This document shows positions 8,919-18,588 of a stretch of DNA of 64,000 nucleotides, in pieces (the stretch's first letter is position 1; every line of letters begins with the position of its first letter). A program made the translations under genes and the position numbers. This DNA comes from Rubrobacter marinus (lineage in GTDB: Bacteria > Actinomycetota > Rubrobacteria > Rubrobacterales > Rubrobacteraceae). The notes beneath the pieces are model-generated. The model did not search any database, was not told the origin of the DNA, and saw only the letters and a list, made by a program, of their open reading frames with translations. The DNA lies in NCBI RefSeq assembly GCF_011492965.1, contig NZ_CP045121.1, positions 620,001 to 684,000 of the forward strand, given 5' to 3'.

Positions 8919-10893
8919 TTGGGTATCGCTGGCGACATAGCGCTCATTCTGGTCGCGGCGTTCCTCGGCGGGATCGTCGCGCAGCGTCTCGGGCTGCCCC
9001 TGATCCTCGGCTACATCCTCGCGGGTGTCCTCATCGGCCCGAACACCGGCGGTCCCACGGTGAGCGACGCGCACGACATCGAGCTTCTGGCCGAGATCGG
9101 GATCGCGCTGTTGCTCTTCGCCATCGGCCTGCACTTCCCGCTGGGAGAGCTCAAACCGGTGCGGAAGATAGCCCTCATCGGCACCCCGATCCAGATGCTC
9201 CTCACCATCGGCTTCGGCTACGGCGTGGGGGTGCTCATCCTCGGCCTCGGCGCCGTCGAGTCGATCTGGCTAGGTGCGCTCTTCTCGCTCTCGAGCACGG
9301 CGGTGGTCCTGAAGACCCTCTCGGAGAGGGGGGTGCTCGGCACGCTCTCGGGGAGGGTGACGATCGGGGTGCTCGTGGCGCAGGACGTGGCGATCGTGCC
9401 GCTCCTGATCCTGCTGCCCGAGCTCGGCGACCTCGGCGAGGGGGTCTCGAGGCTCGGGGTCGCGATGCTCGAGGCGGGCCTCTTCGTCGCGGTGATGGCC
9501 GTTTTCGGGACGAGGGTCTTCCCGTACCTCATGGCCCGCGTGGCGCGCTGGAACTCGCGCGAGCTCTTCCTGATCGCCGTGGTCGCCACGGGCCTCGGCG
9601 TGGGCTACGCGACCTACCTGACCGGCCTCTCCTTCGCCTTCGGGGCGTTCGTCGCCGGCCTCGTCCTCTCGCGCTCGGACTACAGCTACCAGGCCCTCTC
9701 GGACATCGCGCCCTTGCGCGACGTCTTCTCCATGCTCTTCTTCGTCTCGGTCGGGATGCTCCTGGACCCCATCTTCCTGTGGCAGCAAGCCCCCGTCGTG
9801 CTCGCCGTCGTCGTGCTCGTCTTCGTGGGCAAGGGCGTCATCTTCGCGGGGACGGCCCGGGCCTTCGGCTACGGGAACATCGTCCCGTTCGCCCTCGGGC
9901 TCGGGCTCTTCCAGGTCGGCGAGTTCTCCTTCCTGCTCGCGCGGGTGGGGGTGGAGGAGGGCGCCATCTCCGACGGCACCTACTCCATCGCCCTGACAAC
10001 GGCGGTGGTGACGATGGCCCTCACCCCCTTCGCCGCGCGCCTCGCCCCCGTCTCTACGGGCTGTGGCGCCGGCGCTTCCCGGCCGCGCCCATGGAGAACA
10101 TCGAGCTCCCCGACACGGGGATGGTCGACCACGTGGTCGTCGTCGGGTACGGCCGCGTCGGGCAGTTCGTGGCGCGCATGATCGGGGGCTCGACCGCCCG
10201 TTCGTGGCGATAGACGCCTACCCGGGCAGGGTGGACGAGGCGAAGAACGAGAAGGTCCCGATCGTCTTCGGCGACGCGACCGCCGAGCCCGTGCTGGAGG
10301 CGGCCGGGGTGGCCGAGGCGCAGCTGATCGTCCTGACCATCCCGGAGCCGATCGTGGCGAGGCTCGTCGTGGAGCGCGTGCGGGAGATGAACCCCGAGGT
10401 CCGCATCGTCGCCCGCTCGACGAGCCCCGAGCACCTCGAAGACCTCTCGCGCCTCGGGGTCTACGAGGCGGTGCAGCCCGAGCTCGAGGCGGGGCTGGAG
10501 CTCGGGCGGCAGGCGCTCCTGAGGCTCGGGATCGGGGCGGGCGACGTGCAGCGCTTCTCCGATCGGGTCCGCCGCGAGCTCTACGCCCCGCTCACCAGCG
10601 ACGGCGACGGGAACAAGATCCTCTACGGGCTGCGCCGGGCCTCCGAGATGATCGAGACGGACTGGATCGAGGTCCCCGAGGGATGCCCGCTGGCCGACCG
10701 GAGGATAGGGGAGCTGGATATCCGGGCGAGGACCGGGGCCTCCGTGGTCGCCGTGGTCCGCGACGAGGACGTCTCCGCCAACCCGGGCCCCGGCTTCGCG
10801 CTCGCCCCCGGCGACCTCCTCGCGGTCCTCGGCACCCCCGAGCAGCGCGCCGCCTTCTCCGACCTCCTCGTCGCGCCCACCCAGCCGCGCTAG
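8919..10893 (+). CDS. CPA2 (Kef-type) cation:proton antiporter with TrkA domains (two frameshifts)
   Basis: Membrane antiporter exchanging K+ or Na+ for protons. Residues 1-~380 are the 12-13 helix exchanger domain ([14 protein letters not shown] start, [36 protein letters not shown]). A RCK_N/TrkA-N domain follows ([18 protein letters not shown], then [14 protein letters not shown] and VFGDAT), then RCK_C to the stop at 10893. Two breaks occur: near 10050 (CCCCC, six C needed) and near 10190 (GGGGG, six G needed). All three segments fit one protein of about 655 residues. The TTG start at 8919 has AAGGAG upstream. The gene is convergent with cimA. Confidence 0.85.
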
Positions 10894-10988
10894 GGGCCCG
10901 CAGGGGCACCGTTACTCCTATCCGCCCCGGGGCCAGGCGGGCGAAGGCCGGGATCGGAGGGCCGGGCGACTACCGGATCGTCCGCGGG

Positions 10989-12563
10989 CTAGCCCTTGTG
11001 CGAGGTCACCGCCGCGCTCACCCCGTACTCCAGGCCGTCGACGAGGGCCTGCCAGGAGGCCTCGATGATGTTCTCCCCGACGCCGACGGCGCCCCAGACG
11101 CGCTTGCCGTCCGTGGAGTCGATGAGGACGCGCGTCGTCGCGGCCGTCGCCCGGTGCTCGTCGAGGATGCGCACCTTGTAGTTGGAGAGGTGGATCTCCC
11201 GGAGCTCCGGGTAGTGGGGACCGATGGCCTCCCTGAGCGCCTTGTCCAGCGCGTTGACCGGCCCGTTCCCCTCGGCGGTCGAGATAACCCTCTGGCCCTT
11301 GACGAGAAGCTTGATGGTCGCCTCGGTCGTCGTCTCGCCGCCGGCGCGCTTCTCCGAGATGATCCTGAACGTCTCGAGCTCGAAGAGCGGCCTGTCCTCC
11401 CCGGCCGTCCTTCCTATAAGCAGCGCGAGCGAGGCGTCGGCGGCCTCGTAGTGGTAGCCCTCGTACTCGCGCTGCTTTATCGCCGAGAGGATGCCCGTGA
11501 CGTCCCCGGCCTCGATGCCGAGCTCCTCGGCTTTCTGGCGGATGGAGTTCTTCCCCGAGAGCTCCCCGACGGGCGTGCGCCGGACGTTCCCGACGACCTC
11601 GGGGGCGACGTGCTCGTAGGTCGAGGGGTCTTGCGTTATGCCGTCCACGTGCAGCCCGCCCTTGTGGGCGAAGGCGCTCCTGCCGACGTAGGGGCGGTGC
11701 GTGTCCGGGGTGAGGTTCATGAGCTCGGAGACGTAGTTGGACGTCCCGGTGAGCTTCGCGAGCCTCTCGTCGTCCAGGACCTCGAGGCCCATCTTGAGCT
11801 GGAGGTTGGCGATGGTGGTGACGAGGTCGCAGTTGCCGCAGCGCTCCCCGACCCCGTTGATCGTCCCCTGAACGTGCGTCGCCCCGGCCTCGATCGCGAC
11901 GATCGCGTTCGCGACCCCGCACCCGGCGTCGTTGTGGGTGTGGATGCCTACCTCGACGTCCGGGTACCCGGAGAACTCCTCGACCGTGCGCTCGACCGCG
12001 GCCTTGAGCTCGGTGGGCAGCGTCCCGCCGTTCGTGTCGCAGAGGACGAGGGTCGTCGCCCCGGCGTCGGCCGCCGCCCTCAGGACGGCGAGGGCGTGCT
12101 CGGGGTCGTCCCGGAAGCCGTCGAAGTAGTGCTCGGCGTCGAAGATGACCTCCTTGCCGGCGTTCGCGAGGTACCGGACCGTGTCCCGGATGGACTCCAG
12201 GTTCTCCTCCGGCGTCGTGCGCAGCACCTTCTCGACGTGCATCTTCCAGCTTTTGGCGACGATGCACGCCACGGGGGCCGAGAGGCGGGGGAGGAGGGTC
12301 ACGGCGGGGTCCTCGTCGGCGCGTCCGCCGGGGCGGCGGGCGCGGGTGAAGGCGACGAGGCGCGCGTGATCCAGCTCCGAGGCGTCGAAGCCCTCGAAGA
12401 ACTCCATGTCTTTGGGGTTCGAGGCCGGGAAGCCCGCCTCGATGTAGTCCACGCCGAGGGCGTCCAGCTCGCGGGCTATCCGGATCTTGTCCTCCGTGGT
12501 CAGGCTCACGCCCTCGCGCTGCGTCCCGTCCCTGAGCGTCGTGTCGAAAAGCTTCACCCTCAT
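10989..12563 (-). CDS. cimA: (R)-citramalate synthase
   Basis: Condenses pyruvate and acetyl-CoA to (R)-citramalate, the entry to the threonine-independent isoleucine route. The 524-residue protein belongs to the CimA branch of the LeuA-like DRE-TIM family: DTTLRDGTQREG, EAGFPASNPKD, CDTNGGTLP, GIHTHNDAGCGVANAI and NGVGERCGNCDL. The C-terminal LeuA_dimer domain (about 370-515) is the regulatory part in this family. It lies directly behind leuB (gap about 1 base). LeuB, with LeuCD encoded elsewhere, would also act in the citramalate route. No ilvA is visible in the window. Confidence 0.92.
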   Translation of the reverse strand: MRVKLFDTTLRDGTQREGVSLTTEDKIRIARELDALGVDYIEAGFPASNPKDMEFFEGFDASELDHARLVAFTRARRPGGRADEDPAVTLLPRLSAPVACIVAKSWKMHVEKVLRTTPEENLESIRDTVRYLANAGKEVIFDAEHYFDGFRDDPEHALAVLRAAADAGATTLVLCDTNGGTLPTELKAAVERTVEEFSGYPDVEVGIHTHNDAGCGVANAIVAIEAGATHVQGTINGVGERCGNCDLVTTIANLQLKMGLEVLDDERLAKLTGTSNYVSELMNLTPDTHRPYVGRSAFAHKGGLHVDGITQDPSTYEHVAPEVVGNVRRTPVGELSGKNSIRQKAEELGIEAGDVTGILSAIKQREYEGYHYEAADASLALLIGRTAGEDRPLFELETFRIISEKRAGGETTTEATIKLLVKGQRVISTAEGNGPVNALDKALREAIGPHYPELREIHLSNYKVRILDEHRATAATTRVLIDSTDGKRVWGAVGVGENIIEASWQALVDGLEYGVSAAVTSHKG

Positions 12564-12564
12564 C

Positions 12565-13635
12565 CTAGGCCACCCCTTCTCCCGCGGCGGCCCAGCGGCT
12601 CACGGCCCGCGTAACGTCTTCCGTCGTATGGCTGCCGCCGAGGTCGGCGGTCCTGAACCCGGCCTCCAGCGAGACGGAGACGCCCCGCTCTATCGCCCCG
12701 GCGACGTCAGGCCTCCCCAGGGAGTGGCGGAACATCATGGCGCAGGAGAGGATCGTGGCGTAGGGGTTCGCGACCCCCCTGCCCGCGATGTCCGGGGCCG
12801 AGCCGTGGACCGGCTCGAAGATGCCGGGGGTGCCGGGCAGGCCTAGAGAAGCCGAGGGCAGCATCCCCATCGAGCCGGGGAGCATCGCCGCCTCGTCCGA
12901 GAGGATGTCGCCGAAGAGATTCTCCGTGAGGAGGACGTCGAACCTTCTCGGGTCCCGGATCAGGAACATCGCCGCGGCGTCCACGAGCACGTGGTCCAGC
13001 GCCACCCCCGGGTACTCCCCCGCGACGTCGTCGACGACGCTCCGCCACAGCCGGCTCGTCGCCATGACGTTCGCCTTGTCCACGCTCGTCACGCGACCCC
13101 TTCTCCCCTCGGCCGCCTCGAACGCGACCCTCGCGACCCGCTCGACCTCCTCCCGCGTGTACACGCTCAGGTCGCTCGCCCGCTCCTCGCCCTCCTCCTT
13201 CTCCCCGAAGTAGGCCCCGCCGGTGAGCTCCCGGATGATGAGGATGTCCACCCCCTTGAGGACCTCCTCCTTGAGCGTGGAGGCCGAGAGCAGCGCCGGC
13301 AGCGCCGCCACCGGCCTGAGGTTCGCGAACGCCCCGAGGGAGTGGCGCAGCGCCAGCAGCCCCTTCTCCGGGCGCAGGTGCCCCGGGTTCCGGTCGAACT
13401 CGGGGTCGCCGACCGCGCCCAGGAGGACCGCGTCGGAGGCCTTCGCCCTCTCCAGCGTCTCGTCGGAGACGGGCACGCCCTCCTCGCGGATGGCGCTCCC
13501 CCGATCCTGCGTTCCTCGTAGCTCAGGCTCACCCCGAAGTGCTCGGCGGCCACGTCCATCACCGTCCGCGCGGCCCGACCACCTCCGGCCCTATACCGTC
13601 CCCGGCAGCAACAGAATATCGAACGAGTCGCGCAT
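12565..13635 (-). CDS. leuB: 3-isopropylmalate dehydrogenase (three N-terminal frameshifts)
   Basis: NAD-dependent oxidative decarboxylation of 3-isopropylmalate, and of methylmalate in the citramalate route. From 13476 down the frame is open and well conserved ([69 protein letters not shown]). The N-terminus starts at ATG 13635, just after GGAGAAGGTGGGAGAG, and reads [12 protein letters not shown]. It then needs one extra base at about 13597 (GGGG to GGGGG), one at about 13570 and one at about 13501 to give [32 protein letters not shown] and VPVSDETL. The pathway neighbours are intact, which favours sequence error over loss. Confidence 0.88.
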
Positions 13636-13650
13636 CTCTCCCACCTTCTC

Positions 13651-14384
13651 CTAGAACTCCGGCCGCGAGCGCAGCCACTCCGGTCCCCCGGCCCAGCGCG
13701 CCAGTCAGGATCTCCTCCGCGCGCCCCTCGTCCACGACCTCCTGCTCCTCCCACAGCACGCGGAAGAGCCGGGCCAGGAACCCCTCCCCGAACTTCTCCA
13801 CCGCCGCGGCGCCCAGCCCGAGCAACAGGTTCTGAAACGCCATCTGCGTCCCGCGTCGGCCCTCCCCCGAACGACCGGACCGTGAAGCCGGGGCTCCGGT
13901 CCACCTCCGAGAGATGTTCCTCCAGCGGAAGGCCCGTCTTCAGCCCGACCGTCGCTGCCGCGGCCTGCGGTATCAGCTCGCCGAGCCACGGCGGGGTCCG
14001 GACCACCTCCCCCCGCAGCAGGAACGCGTGCGCCAGCTCGTGCCACACGACGAGCGGCCACGTCGCGGACGTGCGCGGCCGTATCGCGGGGGCAAGCTCT
14101 TCTGGCAGCACGAGCGCCGGGGGCCGGACGGAGCGGGTGAAGTAGGGGAGGCCGCGCGGGTAGGCGCGCCTCCCCTCCCTCGGCGCTTCCGCCCAGTCCC
14201 CTTCCGCGACGAGCAGCGCCTCCAGGTCTGGCGGCCCGGTTTCGAGGATACCCGAGAGGGCGTCGGCGCCGTCCTTCAGGAGCACGAAAAGCTCCCGTGC
14301 CCGGGTCCGGAGGCGCGGCGCGAACACGACCGGGATCTTACCGGCCAGGCGCTCGTATCCGGGGAGGGCGACGGGGGCCTGCAA
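13651..14384 (-). CDS. peptidase-like protein with HELAH motif (frameshifted)
   Basis: Unrecognised gene between leuA and leuB. The first part, from TTG 14384, reads PVALPGYERLAGKIPVVF and contains WHELAHAFLL, an HExxH-like zinc site, so metal binding is plausible. Catalysis is unproven. After RSFG (about 13882) one base too many in the G run breaks the frame. Reading resumes as MAFQNLLLGLGAAAVEKFGEGF and LARLFRVLWEEQEVVDEG. A second shift near 13713 restores a tail PEWLRSRPEF with a stop at 13651, 15 bases before leuB. Whole length would be about 243 residues. The start is weakly supported. Confidence 0.55.
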
Positions 14385-14391
14385 GGGGACG

Positions 14392-15933
14392 CTAGGGGGT
14401 GACCTGCGGGGTGCGCGTGGCGCCGACCCTGCCGGCCGTGTACACGTTGACCGCCCGCACGTAGGCGCGCGCCGCCCCCTCGACCACGTCCTGAGAGAGC
14501 CCGCGCCCGGCGTACTCGGCGCCCTCGAAGTCGACCGTGATCCGGACCTCACCCAGCGCGTCCTTGCCGCCGGTCACCGCGTCGATGCGGAAGTCCGTCA
14601 GGCGGCCCTTGATGTTCGTCGCCGCGTCGATGGCGCGGAAGACCGCGTCCACCGGGCCCTCGCCCTCGGCCTCGGCCTCGAAGACGCCGTGGTCCTGGTG
14701 CGAGATCGTCACCGCCGCCCGGCTCTGACGGCCCGTCGCCGCGACCACCCGGAACGAGTCGAGGACGAACTTGCCCTCGAAGGAGCCGACCTCGTCGGCC
14801 GCTATCGCCTCGAGGTCCGCCGCCGTCACGGTCTTTTTGTGGTCGGCGATCTCCTTGAACCGGACGAAGGCGCGCTTGAGAACCTCGCCTTCGAGCGTGT
14901 AGCCGAGCTCCTCCAGGGCGTCCTTCAGGGCGTGGCGCCCCGAGTGCTTGCCGAGGAAGATGTTCGTCCCCTCGAGGCCGATGTCCTTGGGCGTCATGAT
15001 CTCGAACGTCCTGCGGTCCTTCAGGACGCCGTCCTGGTGGATGCCGGACTCGTGCAGGAACGCGTTCCGGCCGACGACCGCCTTGTTCGGCGGCACCTCG
15101 TAGCCGGTGACGTTGGAGACCATGCGCGACGTGTTCGCGAGCTGGCGGGTGTCCACCCCGACCTCGGTGCCGTAGTGGTCGGAGCGCGTCGCGAGCGCCA
15201 TCACGACCTCCTCCAGCGAGGCGTTCCCGGCCCGCTCCCCGATCCCGTTCACCGCGACCTCGATCTGGCGCGCCCCTACCCCAACCCCCGCGAGGCTGTT
15301 CGCCACCGCGAGGCCCAGGTCGTCGTGGCAGTGGACGGAGAGGATGCGGTTCTTGAGCTCCGGCACCCGCTCCTGAAGCTCCGTCAGAAACCGCGAGAAC
15401 TCGACCGGGGTCGTGTAGCCGACCGTGTCCGCGATGTTGATCACGTCCGCCCCGGCCTCGACCGCCGCGGCGACGACTTCTGAGAGGAACCCGATCTCCG
15501 TCCTCGTCGCGTCCATCGGGGAGAACTCGACGTTCTCGCAGAGGCTCTTCGCGTGCCGCACCGCCCGGTCCGCCCCCGCCAGGATCTCCCCTTTGTTCGA
15601 GCGCATCTGGTGCTCGATGTGGAGGTCGGAGGTGCCGACGAAGGTGTGGATGCGCGGCCTGCTCGACCACTGCACCGCCTCCCAGGCCCTCTCGATGTCC
15701 GCCTCGTGGATGCGCGCGAGGCCCGCGATGCGGGGGCCCTTCACCTCCGAGGCGATCCGGCTGACCGACTCGAAGTCTCCCTCCGAGGTGATCGGGAAAC
15801 CGGCCTCGATCACGTCTACCTTGAGCCGCGCGAGCTGGTGCGCGATCTCTACCTTCTCTTCTACGCTGAGCGAGATCCCGGGCGACTGCTCGCCGTCTCG
15901 CAGGGTGGTGTCGAAGATCTCTACGCGACGCAT
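14392..15933 (-). CDS. leuA: 2-isopropylmalate synthase
   Basis: First committed step of leucine synthesis: acetyl-CoA plus 2-oxoisovalerate. The 513-residue protein starts [17 protein letters not shown] and has [54 protein letters not shown] and HESGIHQDG. The regulatory LeuA_dimer domain covers about 365-505 and is the usual site of leucine inhibition. ATG 15933 is preceded by TAGGAGGA with 10-base spacing. The gene has its own leader (15934-16100) with a repeated stem-loop and a terminator-like hairpin. It is therefore probably controlled by transcription attenuation and not simply read through from ilvE. Confidence 0.95.
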   Translation of the reverse strand: MRRVEIFDTTLRDGEQSPGISLSVEEKVEIAHQLARLKVDVIEAGFPITSEGDFESVSRIASEVKGPRIAGLARIHEADIERAWEAVQWSSRPRIHTFVGTSDLHIEHQMRSNKGEILAGADRAVRHAKSLCENVEFSPMDATRTEIGFLSEVVAAAVEAGADVINIADTVGYTTPVEFSRFLTELQERVPELKNRILSVHCHDDLGLAVANSLAGVGVGARQIEVAVNGIGERAGNASLEEVVMALATRSDHYGTEVGVDTRQLANTSRMVSNVTGYEVPPNKAVVGRNAFLHESGIHQDGVLKDRRTFEIMTPKDIGLEGTNIFLGKHSGRHALKDALEELGYTLEGEVLKRAFVRFKEIADHKKTVTAADLEAIAADEVGSFEGKFVLDSFRVVAATGRQSRAAVTISHQDHGVFEAEAEGEGPVDAVFRAIDAATNIKGRLTDFRIDAVTGGKDALGEVRITVDFEGAEYAGRGLSQDVVEGAARAYVRAVNVYTAGRVGATRTPQVTP

Positions 15934-16009
15934 ATTCTTGTCGTCCTCCTACGCTGAAGTTCTAGACTGGAAATAGACTTGCGGCTGATGCTTGGTGGCC
16001 GCGGGCGTG

Positions 16010-16032
16010 AAAACCCGGCGCTAGAAGCCGGG
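16010..16032 (-). terminator. intrinsic terminator/attenuator in leuA leader
   Basis: On the minus strand CCCGGC (16032-16027) pairs with GCCGGG (16019-16014) across a seven-base loop, followed at once by TTTT (16013-16010). It lies 77 bases upstream of the leuA start and downstream of the repeated stem-loop. That places it as an attenuator rather than the end of the ilv operon. Confidence 0.6.
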
Positions 16033-16053
16033 ACGGATAATTCGCCCGGCGAC

Positions 16054-16082
16054 CACCCTGGTTAGTCGTAGGATGACGGGGG
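16054..16082 (-). repeat. leader stem-loop copy A
   Basis: On the minus strand: CCCCC, two-base spacer, stem CATCC/GGGTG (16075-16071 with 16058-16054) closing the loop TACGACTAACCA. The stem contains one U-G pair as RNA. It matches the two copies in the ilvB leader in the same orientation. Confidence 0.6.
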
Positions 16083-16120
16083 TGAAGCGCAAGATGTTAA
16101 ACGGACTCCTTCACGTGAGG

Positions 16121-16141
16121 GAGGCAGTATCTCACTGCCTC
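16121..16141 (-). terminator. hairpin over the ilvE stop codon
   Basis: A perfect eight-base-pair stem GAGGCAGT/ACTGCCTC with a five-base loop spans the ilvE stop codon. A second near-palindrome centred on CACGTG (16106-16123) overlaps it downstream. There is no T-tract, so it may be a mRNA 3' end stabiliser or a weak terminator of the ilv unit. Confidence 0.35.
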
Positions 16142-17088
16142 GCCCCCTCCGCAACCTCCACCGCGACGGTCCAGCCGGCGTAATCGGGGTTCTCGCCGCG
16201 CGCGGCCCCGAAATAGAGCTCCTGCAAGCGGCTCGCGACCGGGCCCATCTCGCCCGTCCCGACCTTCCGATCGTCGATCTCCGTGACCGGCGCGATCTGG
16301 AAGCCCGTCCCCGTCAGAAAGACCTCGTCGGCGGCGTACAGCTCCGTCCGGCCGACGTCGCGCTCCGTGGTAGCCATCCCGAGGTCCTTCTCCGCGATCT
16401 CCATGACCGCGTCGCGCGTGATCCCCTCCAGGATGTCCGCCGTGACCGGCGGCGTGACGAGCCCGCCCTTCCTCACGATAAAGATGTTGGCCGCGCTCGC
16501 CTCGGAGACGAAGCCCGCCTGCGTGAGGAAGATGGCGTCGTCGTAGCCCGCCCGGTGCGCCGCATCCACCGCGAGCGCCGTGTTGATGTACGAGCCCGTG
16601 GTCTTGGCCCGCGCCGGTATCGCGTTGTCGGACGACCGCCGCCAGCCCGAGACGGCGCACCTGAGGCCCGTGAGCTCGACGTAGTTACCCATCGGCACCG
16701 TGAAGATCGAGAGCTCCGTCGGCCCCCTGAGGTTCACCCCGACGGCCGGGGCGGCCTTGTACGCGAGCGGACGGATGTACGTGTCCTCGCGCGGGGCGTT
16801 CCTCTTCAGAATCTCCAGGGTTATCTCGCAGAGCTCGTCGACCGACGGCACGAGGTCGAGGTGCAGGATGCGGCAGGACTTCTCGAACCGCTCATAGTGC
16901 TCCCTGAGCTTCAGGACCTGCAAGGTCCCCTTGCTCTCGTTCCAGTACGCCCGGATGCCCTCGAAGACCCCCGTGCCGTAGTTCAGGGCGTGCGTGGCGG
17001 GCGAGAGCCTTATGTCGCCCATCTTGACGAACTCGCCGCCGTGGTAGGCCCACTCCGCGTCGTTCGCGGTGAAAGCGGTGCCGGCCAT
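16132..17088 (-). CDS. ilvE: branched-chain amino acid aminotransferase
   Basis: PLP-dependent class IV aminotransferase (318 residues) for the last step of Val, Leu and Ile synthesis. It shows the group I BCAT order: VFEGIRAYW, RPLAYKAAPAVGV, the lysine region IPARAKTTGSYINTALA, FVSEASAANIFIV, LEGITRDAVMEIA and EVFLTGTGFQIAPV. The pyridoxal lysine is the one in RAKTTG. Its ATG overlaps the ilvC stop by one base (TGATG), which indicates coupled translation. It is the last gene of the ilv unit. Confidence 0.94.
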   Translation of the reverse strand: MAGTAFTANDAEWAYHGGEFVKMGDIRLSPATHALNYGTGVFEGIRAYWNESKGTLQVLKLREHYERFEKSCRILHLDLVPSVDELCEITLEILKRNAPREDTYIRPLAYKAAPAVGVNLRGPTELSIFTVPMGNYVELTGLRCAVSGWRRSSDNAIPARAKTTGSYINTALAVDAAHRAGYDDAIFLTQAGFVSEASAANIFIVRKGGLVTPPVTADILEGITRDAVMEIAEKDLGMATTERDVGRTELYAADEVFLTGTGFQIAPVTEIDDRKVGTGEMGPVASRLQELYFGAARGENPDYAGWTVAVEVAEGARQ

Positions 17089-18110
17089 CAGCTCTGGCCC
17101 CCCGCCGGGCTACCGGCCGCCGCCTCCGCCCCCTCCGCGGCGAGCGCCCTCAGCTCCGCCCCGACCTTCTCGACCGGCAGCGCGGCCTCGCGGCGGCGCT
17201 GGGCGAGGAACGAGGCCCCGCCGGCCTGGTTCTCCAGCACCCAGTCGCGGGCGAACTTCCCGCTCTGGATGTTCGCGAGGATCTCGCGCATCCGATCCTT
17301 CGTCCCCTCGTCGATGACCTTGGGACCGGCGGTGTAGTCGCCGTACTCGGCCGTGTTGGAGATGGAGTAGCGCATCCCCGCGAGGCCGCCCTCGTAGATG
17401 AGGTCCACGATCAGCTTCAGCTCGTTGACGCACTCGTAGTACGCGAGCTCCGGCTGGTAGCCCGCCTCGACGAGCGTGTCGAAGCCGGCCTTCAACAGAG
17501 CGCTCAGGCCGCCGCAGAGGACCGCCTGCTCCCCGAAGAGGTCCGTCTCCGTCTCCTCCTCGAAGGTGGTCTCGATGATCCCGGCCCGCCCGCTCCCGAT
17601 GCCGCGGGCGTAGGAGAGGATCACGTCTCGCGCCTCGCCGGAGGCGTCGTTGGCGACCGCGAAGAGGGAAGGCATCCCCTTGCCCTCGACGTACAGCCGC
17701 CTGAGGACGTGCCCCGGCCCCTTCGGCGCGACGAGCCCGAGGTCCACGTGCGGCGGGACCTGGATCTGGTTGAAGTGGATGTTGAAGCCGTGGGCGAAGA
17801 GGACGAGCATCCCCTCGGAGAGGTTCGGCTCGACCTCGCTCCTGTACACGGCCGGCTGCTTCTCGTCCGGTAGCAGCAGCATTACCACGTCGGCCCAGCG
17901 CGTCGCGTCGGCCGTCGTCATGACCTGCAGCCCGTCGGACTCGGCCTTCGCCTTGCTCTTGCTCCCCTCGTAGAGCCCGACCGCGACCTCGCAGCCGGAG
18001 TCCTTGAGGTTCAGCGCGTGGGCGTGGCCCTGGCTCCCGTAGCCCAGGATCGCGACCTTGCGCTGCATGATCTCGTTGCCTATGTCACCTTCCCGGTATA
18101 CCCGAGCCAT
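17088..18110 (-). CDS. ilvC: ketol-acid reductoisomerase
   Basis: Isomerises and reduces acetolactate or acetohydroxybutyrate with NAD(P)H and Mg2+. The class I short form has 340 residues. The Rossmann start is [35 protein letters not shown], the acidic metal site [19 protein letters not shown] and the C-terminal knotted domain with [16 protein letters not shown] and [10 protein letters not shown] follow. The gap to ilvN upstream is one base, and the downstream overlap with ilvE is one base. The last ~25 residues are Ala/Glu/Gly-rich and not conserved. Confidence 0.96.
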   Translation of the reverse strand: MARVYREGDIGNEIMQRKVAILGYGSQGHAHALNLKDSGCEVAVGLYEGSKSKAKAESDGLQVMTTADATRWADVVMLLLPDEKQPAVYRSEVEPNLSEGMLVLFAHGFNIHFNQIQVPPHVDLGLVAPKGPGHVLRRLYVEGKGMPSLFAVANDASGEARDVILSYARGIGSGRAGIIETTFEEETETDLFGEQAVLCGGLSALLKAGFDTLVEAGYQPELAYYECVNELKLIVDLIYEGGLAGMRYSISNTAEYGDYTAGPKVIDEGTKDRMREILANIQSGKFARDWVLENQAGGASFLAQRRREAALPVEKVGAELRALAAEGAEAAAGSPAGGQS

Positions 18111-18111
18111 C

Positions 18112-18588
18112 TTATGCGCCTCCAGTCCCCGGCCGGGCCACCGGCCCGAGCCTAACCGCGTCCTTTACGTCGTTCCCCATACTAGCGAGCCAGGCGTCCA
18201 GTTTCCCGGTGGGCCCTGTCGCCACGACCGTCCCGCCCTCCTCGTGCAGCCCGATCCCCGCCGGTACCTCGCCGAGTATCGCGCCACTTACCTTGAGCAG
18301 CGCGACCTCCAGGGTCTCGCCGTCCTCCTCGATCTCCTCCACGTCTTCGAGGGCGGAGAGGAGCGTCGCGTAGCGGCGGGAGGACTCGGGCGGGCAGTCG
18401 AGGAGGATCGTCACCCGGAAGATCTCACCCTGCGAGCCCTCCTCGCGGCCTACAGTGAACCGGGCGACGGGCATCCGCTTGTTCTGGAGCGTCATGAGGA
18501 AGCGCACGAGGGCGAGCATCCCGCCGGAGAGGCGGACCTCCACCGCGTTGAGGGTCTGCGCCTCCCCCTGAGACCTAGGCGCCGCCAT
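18112..18588 (-). CDS. ilvN: acetolactate synthase small (regulatory) subunit, divergent
   Basis: 158-residue protein that overlaps ilvB by 14 bases and precedes ilvC by one base, the usual place of ilvN/ilvH. An ACT-like fold can be inferred from [27 protein letters not shown] and VARFTVG. The typical IlvH signature (NKPGVLARV, RRGFNI) is absent and the sequence is more like a short IlvM/N ACT domain. In the family it activates the catalytic subunit and mediates valine feedback. The call rests mainly on context. The C-terminus is Pro/Gly-rich. Confidence 0.75.
   Translation of the reverse strand: MAAPRSQGEAQTLNAVEVRLSGGMLALVRFLMTLQNKRMPVARFTVGREEGSQGEIFRVTILLDCPPESSRRYATLLSALEDVEEIEEDGETLEVALLKVSGAILGEVPAGIGLHEEGGTVVATGPTGKLDAWLASMGNDVKDAVRLGPVARPGTGGA

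Larger units (their letters stand above)
16010..16082 (-). promoter_or_regulatory. leuA leader: repeated stem-loop plus switchable terminator
   Basis: Read on the minus strand the order is: five C, stem-loop copy A, segment 1 GCCGGG (16050-16045), segment 2 CCCGGC (16032-16027), segment 3 GCCGGG (16019-16014), then TTTT. Segment 2 can pair with either segment 1 (antiterminator) or segment 3 (terminator), the layout of an attenuation switch. No start codon followed by a Leu-rich peptide is visible, and no T-box sequence. The effector (protein, tRNA or metabolite) is unknown. Confidence 0.55.
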
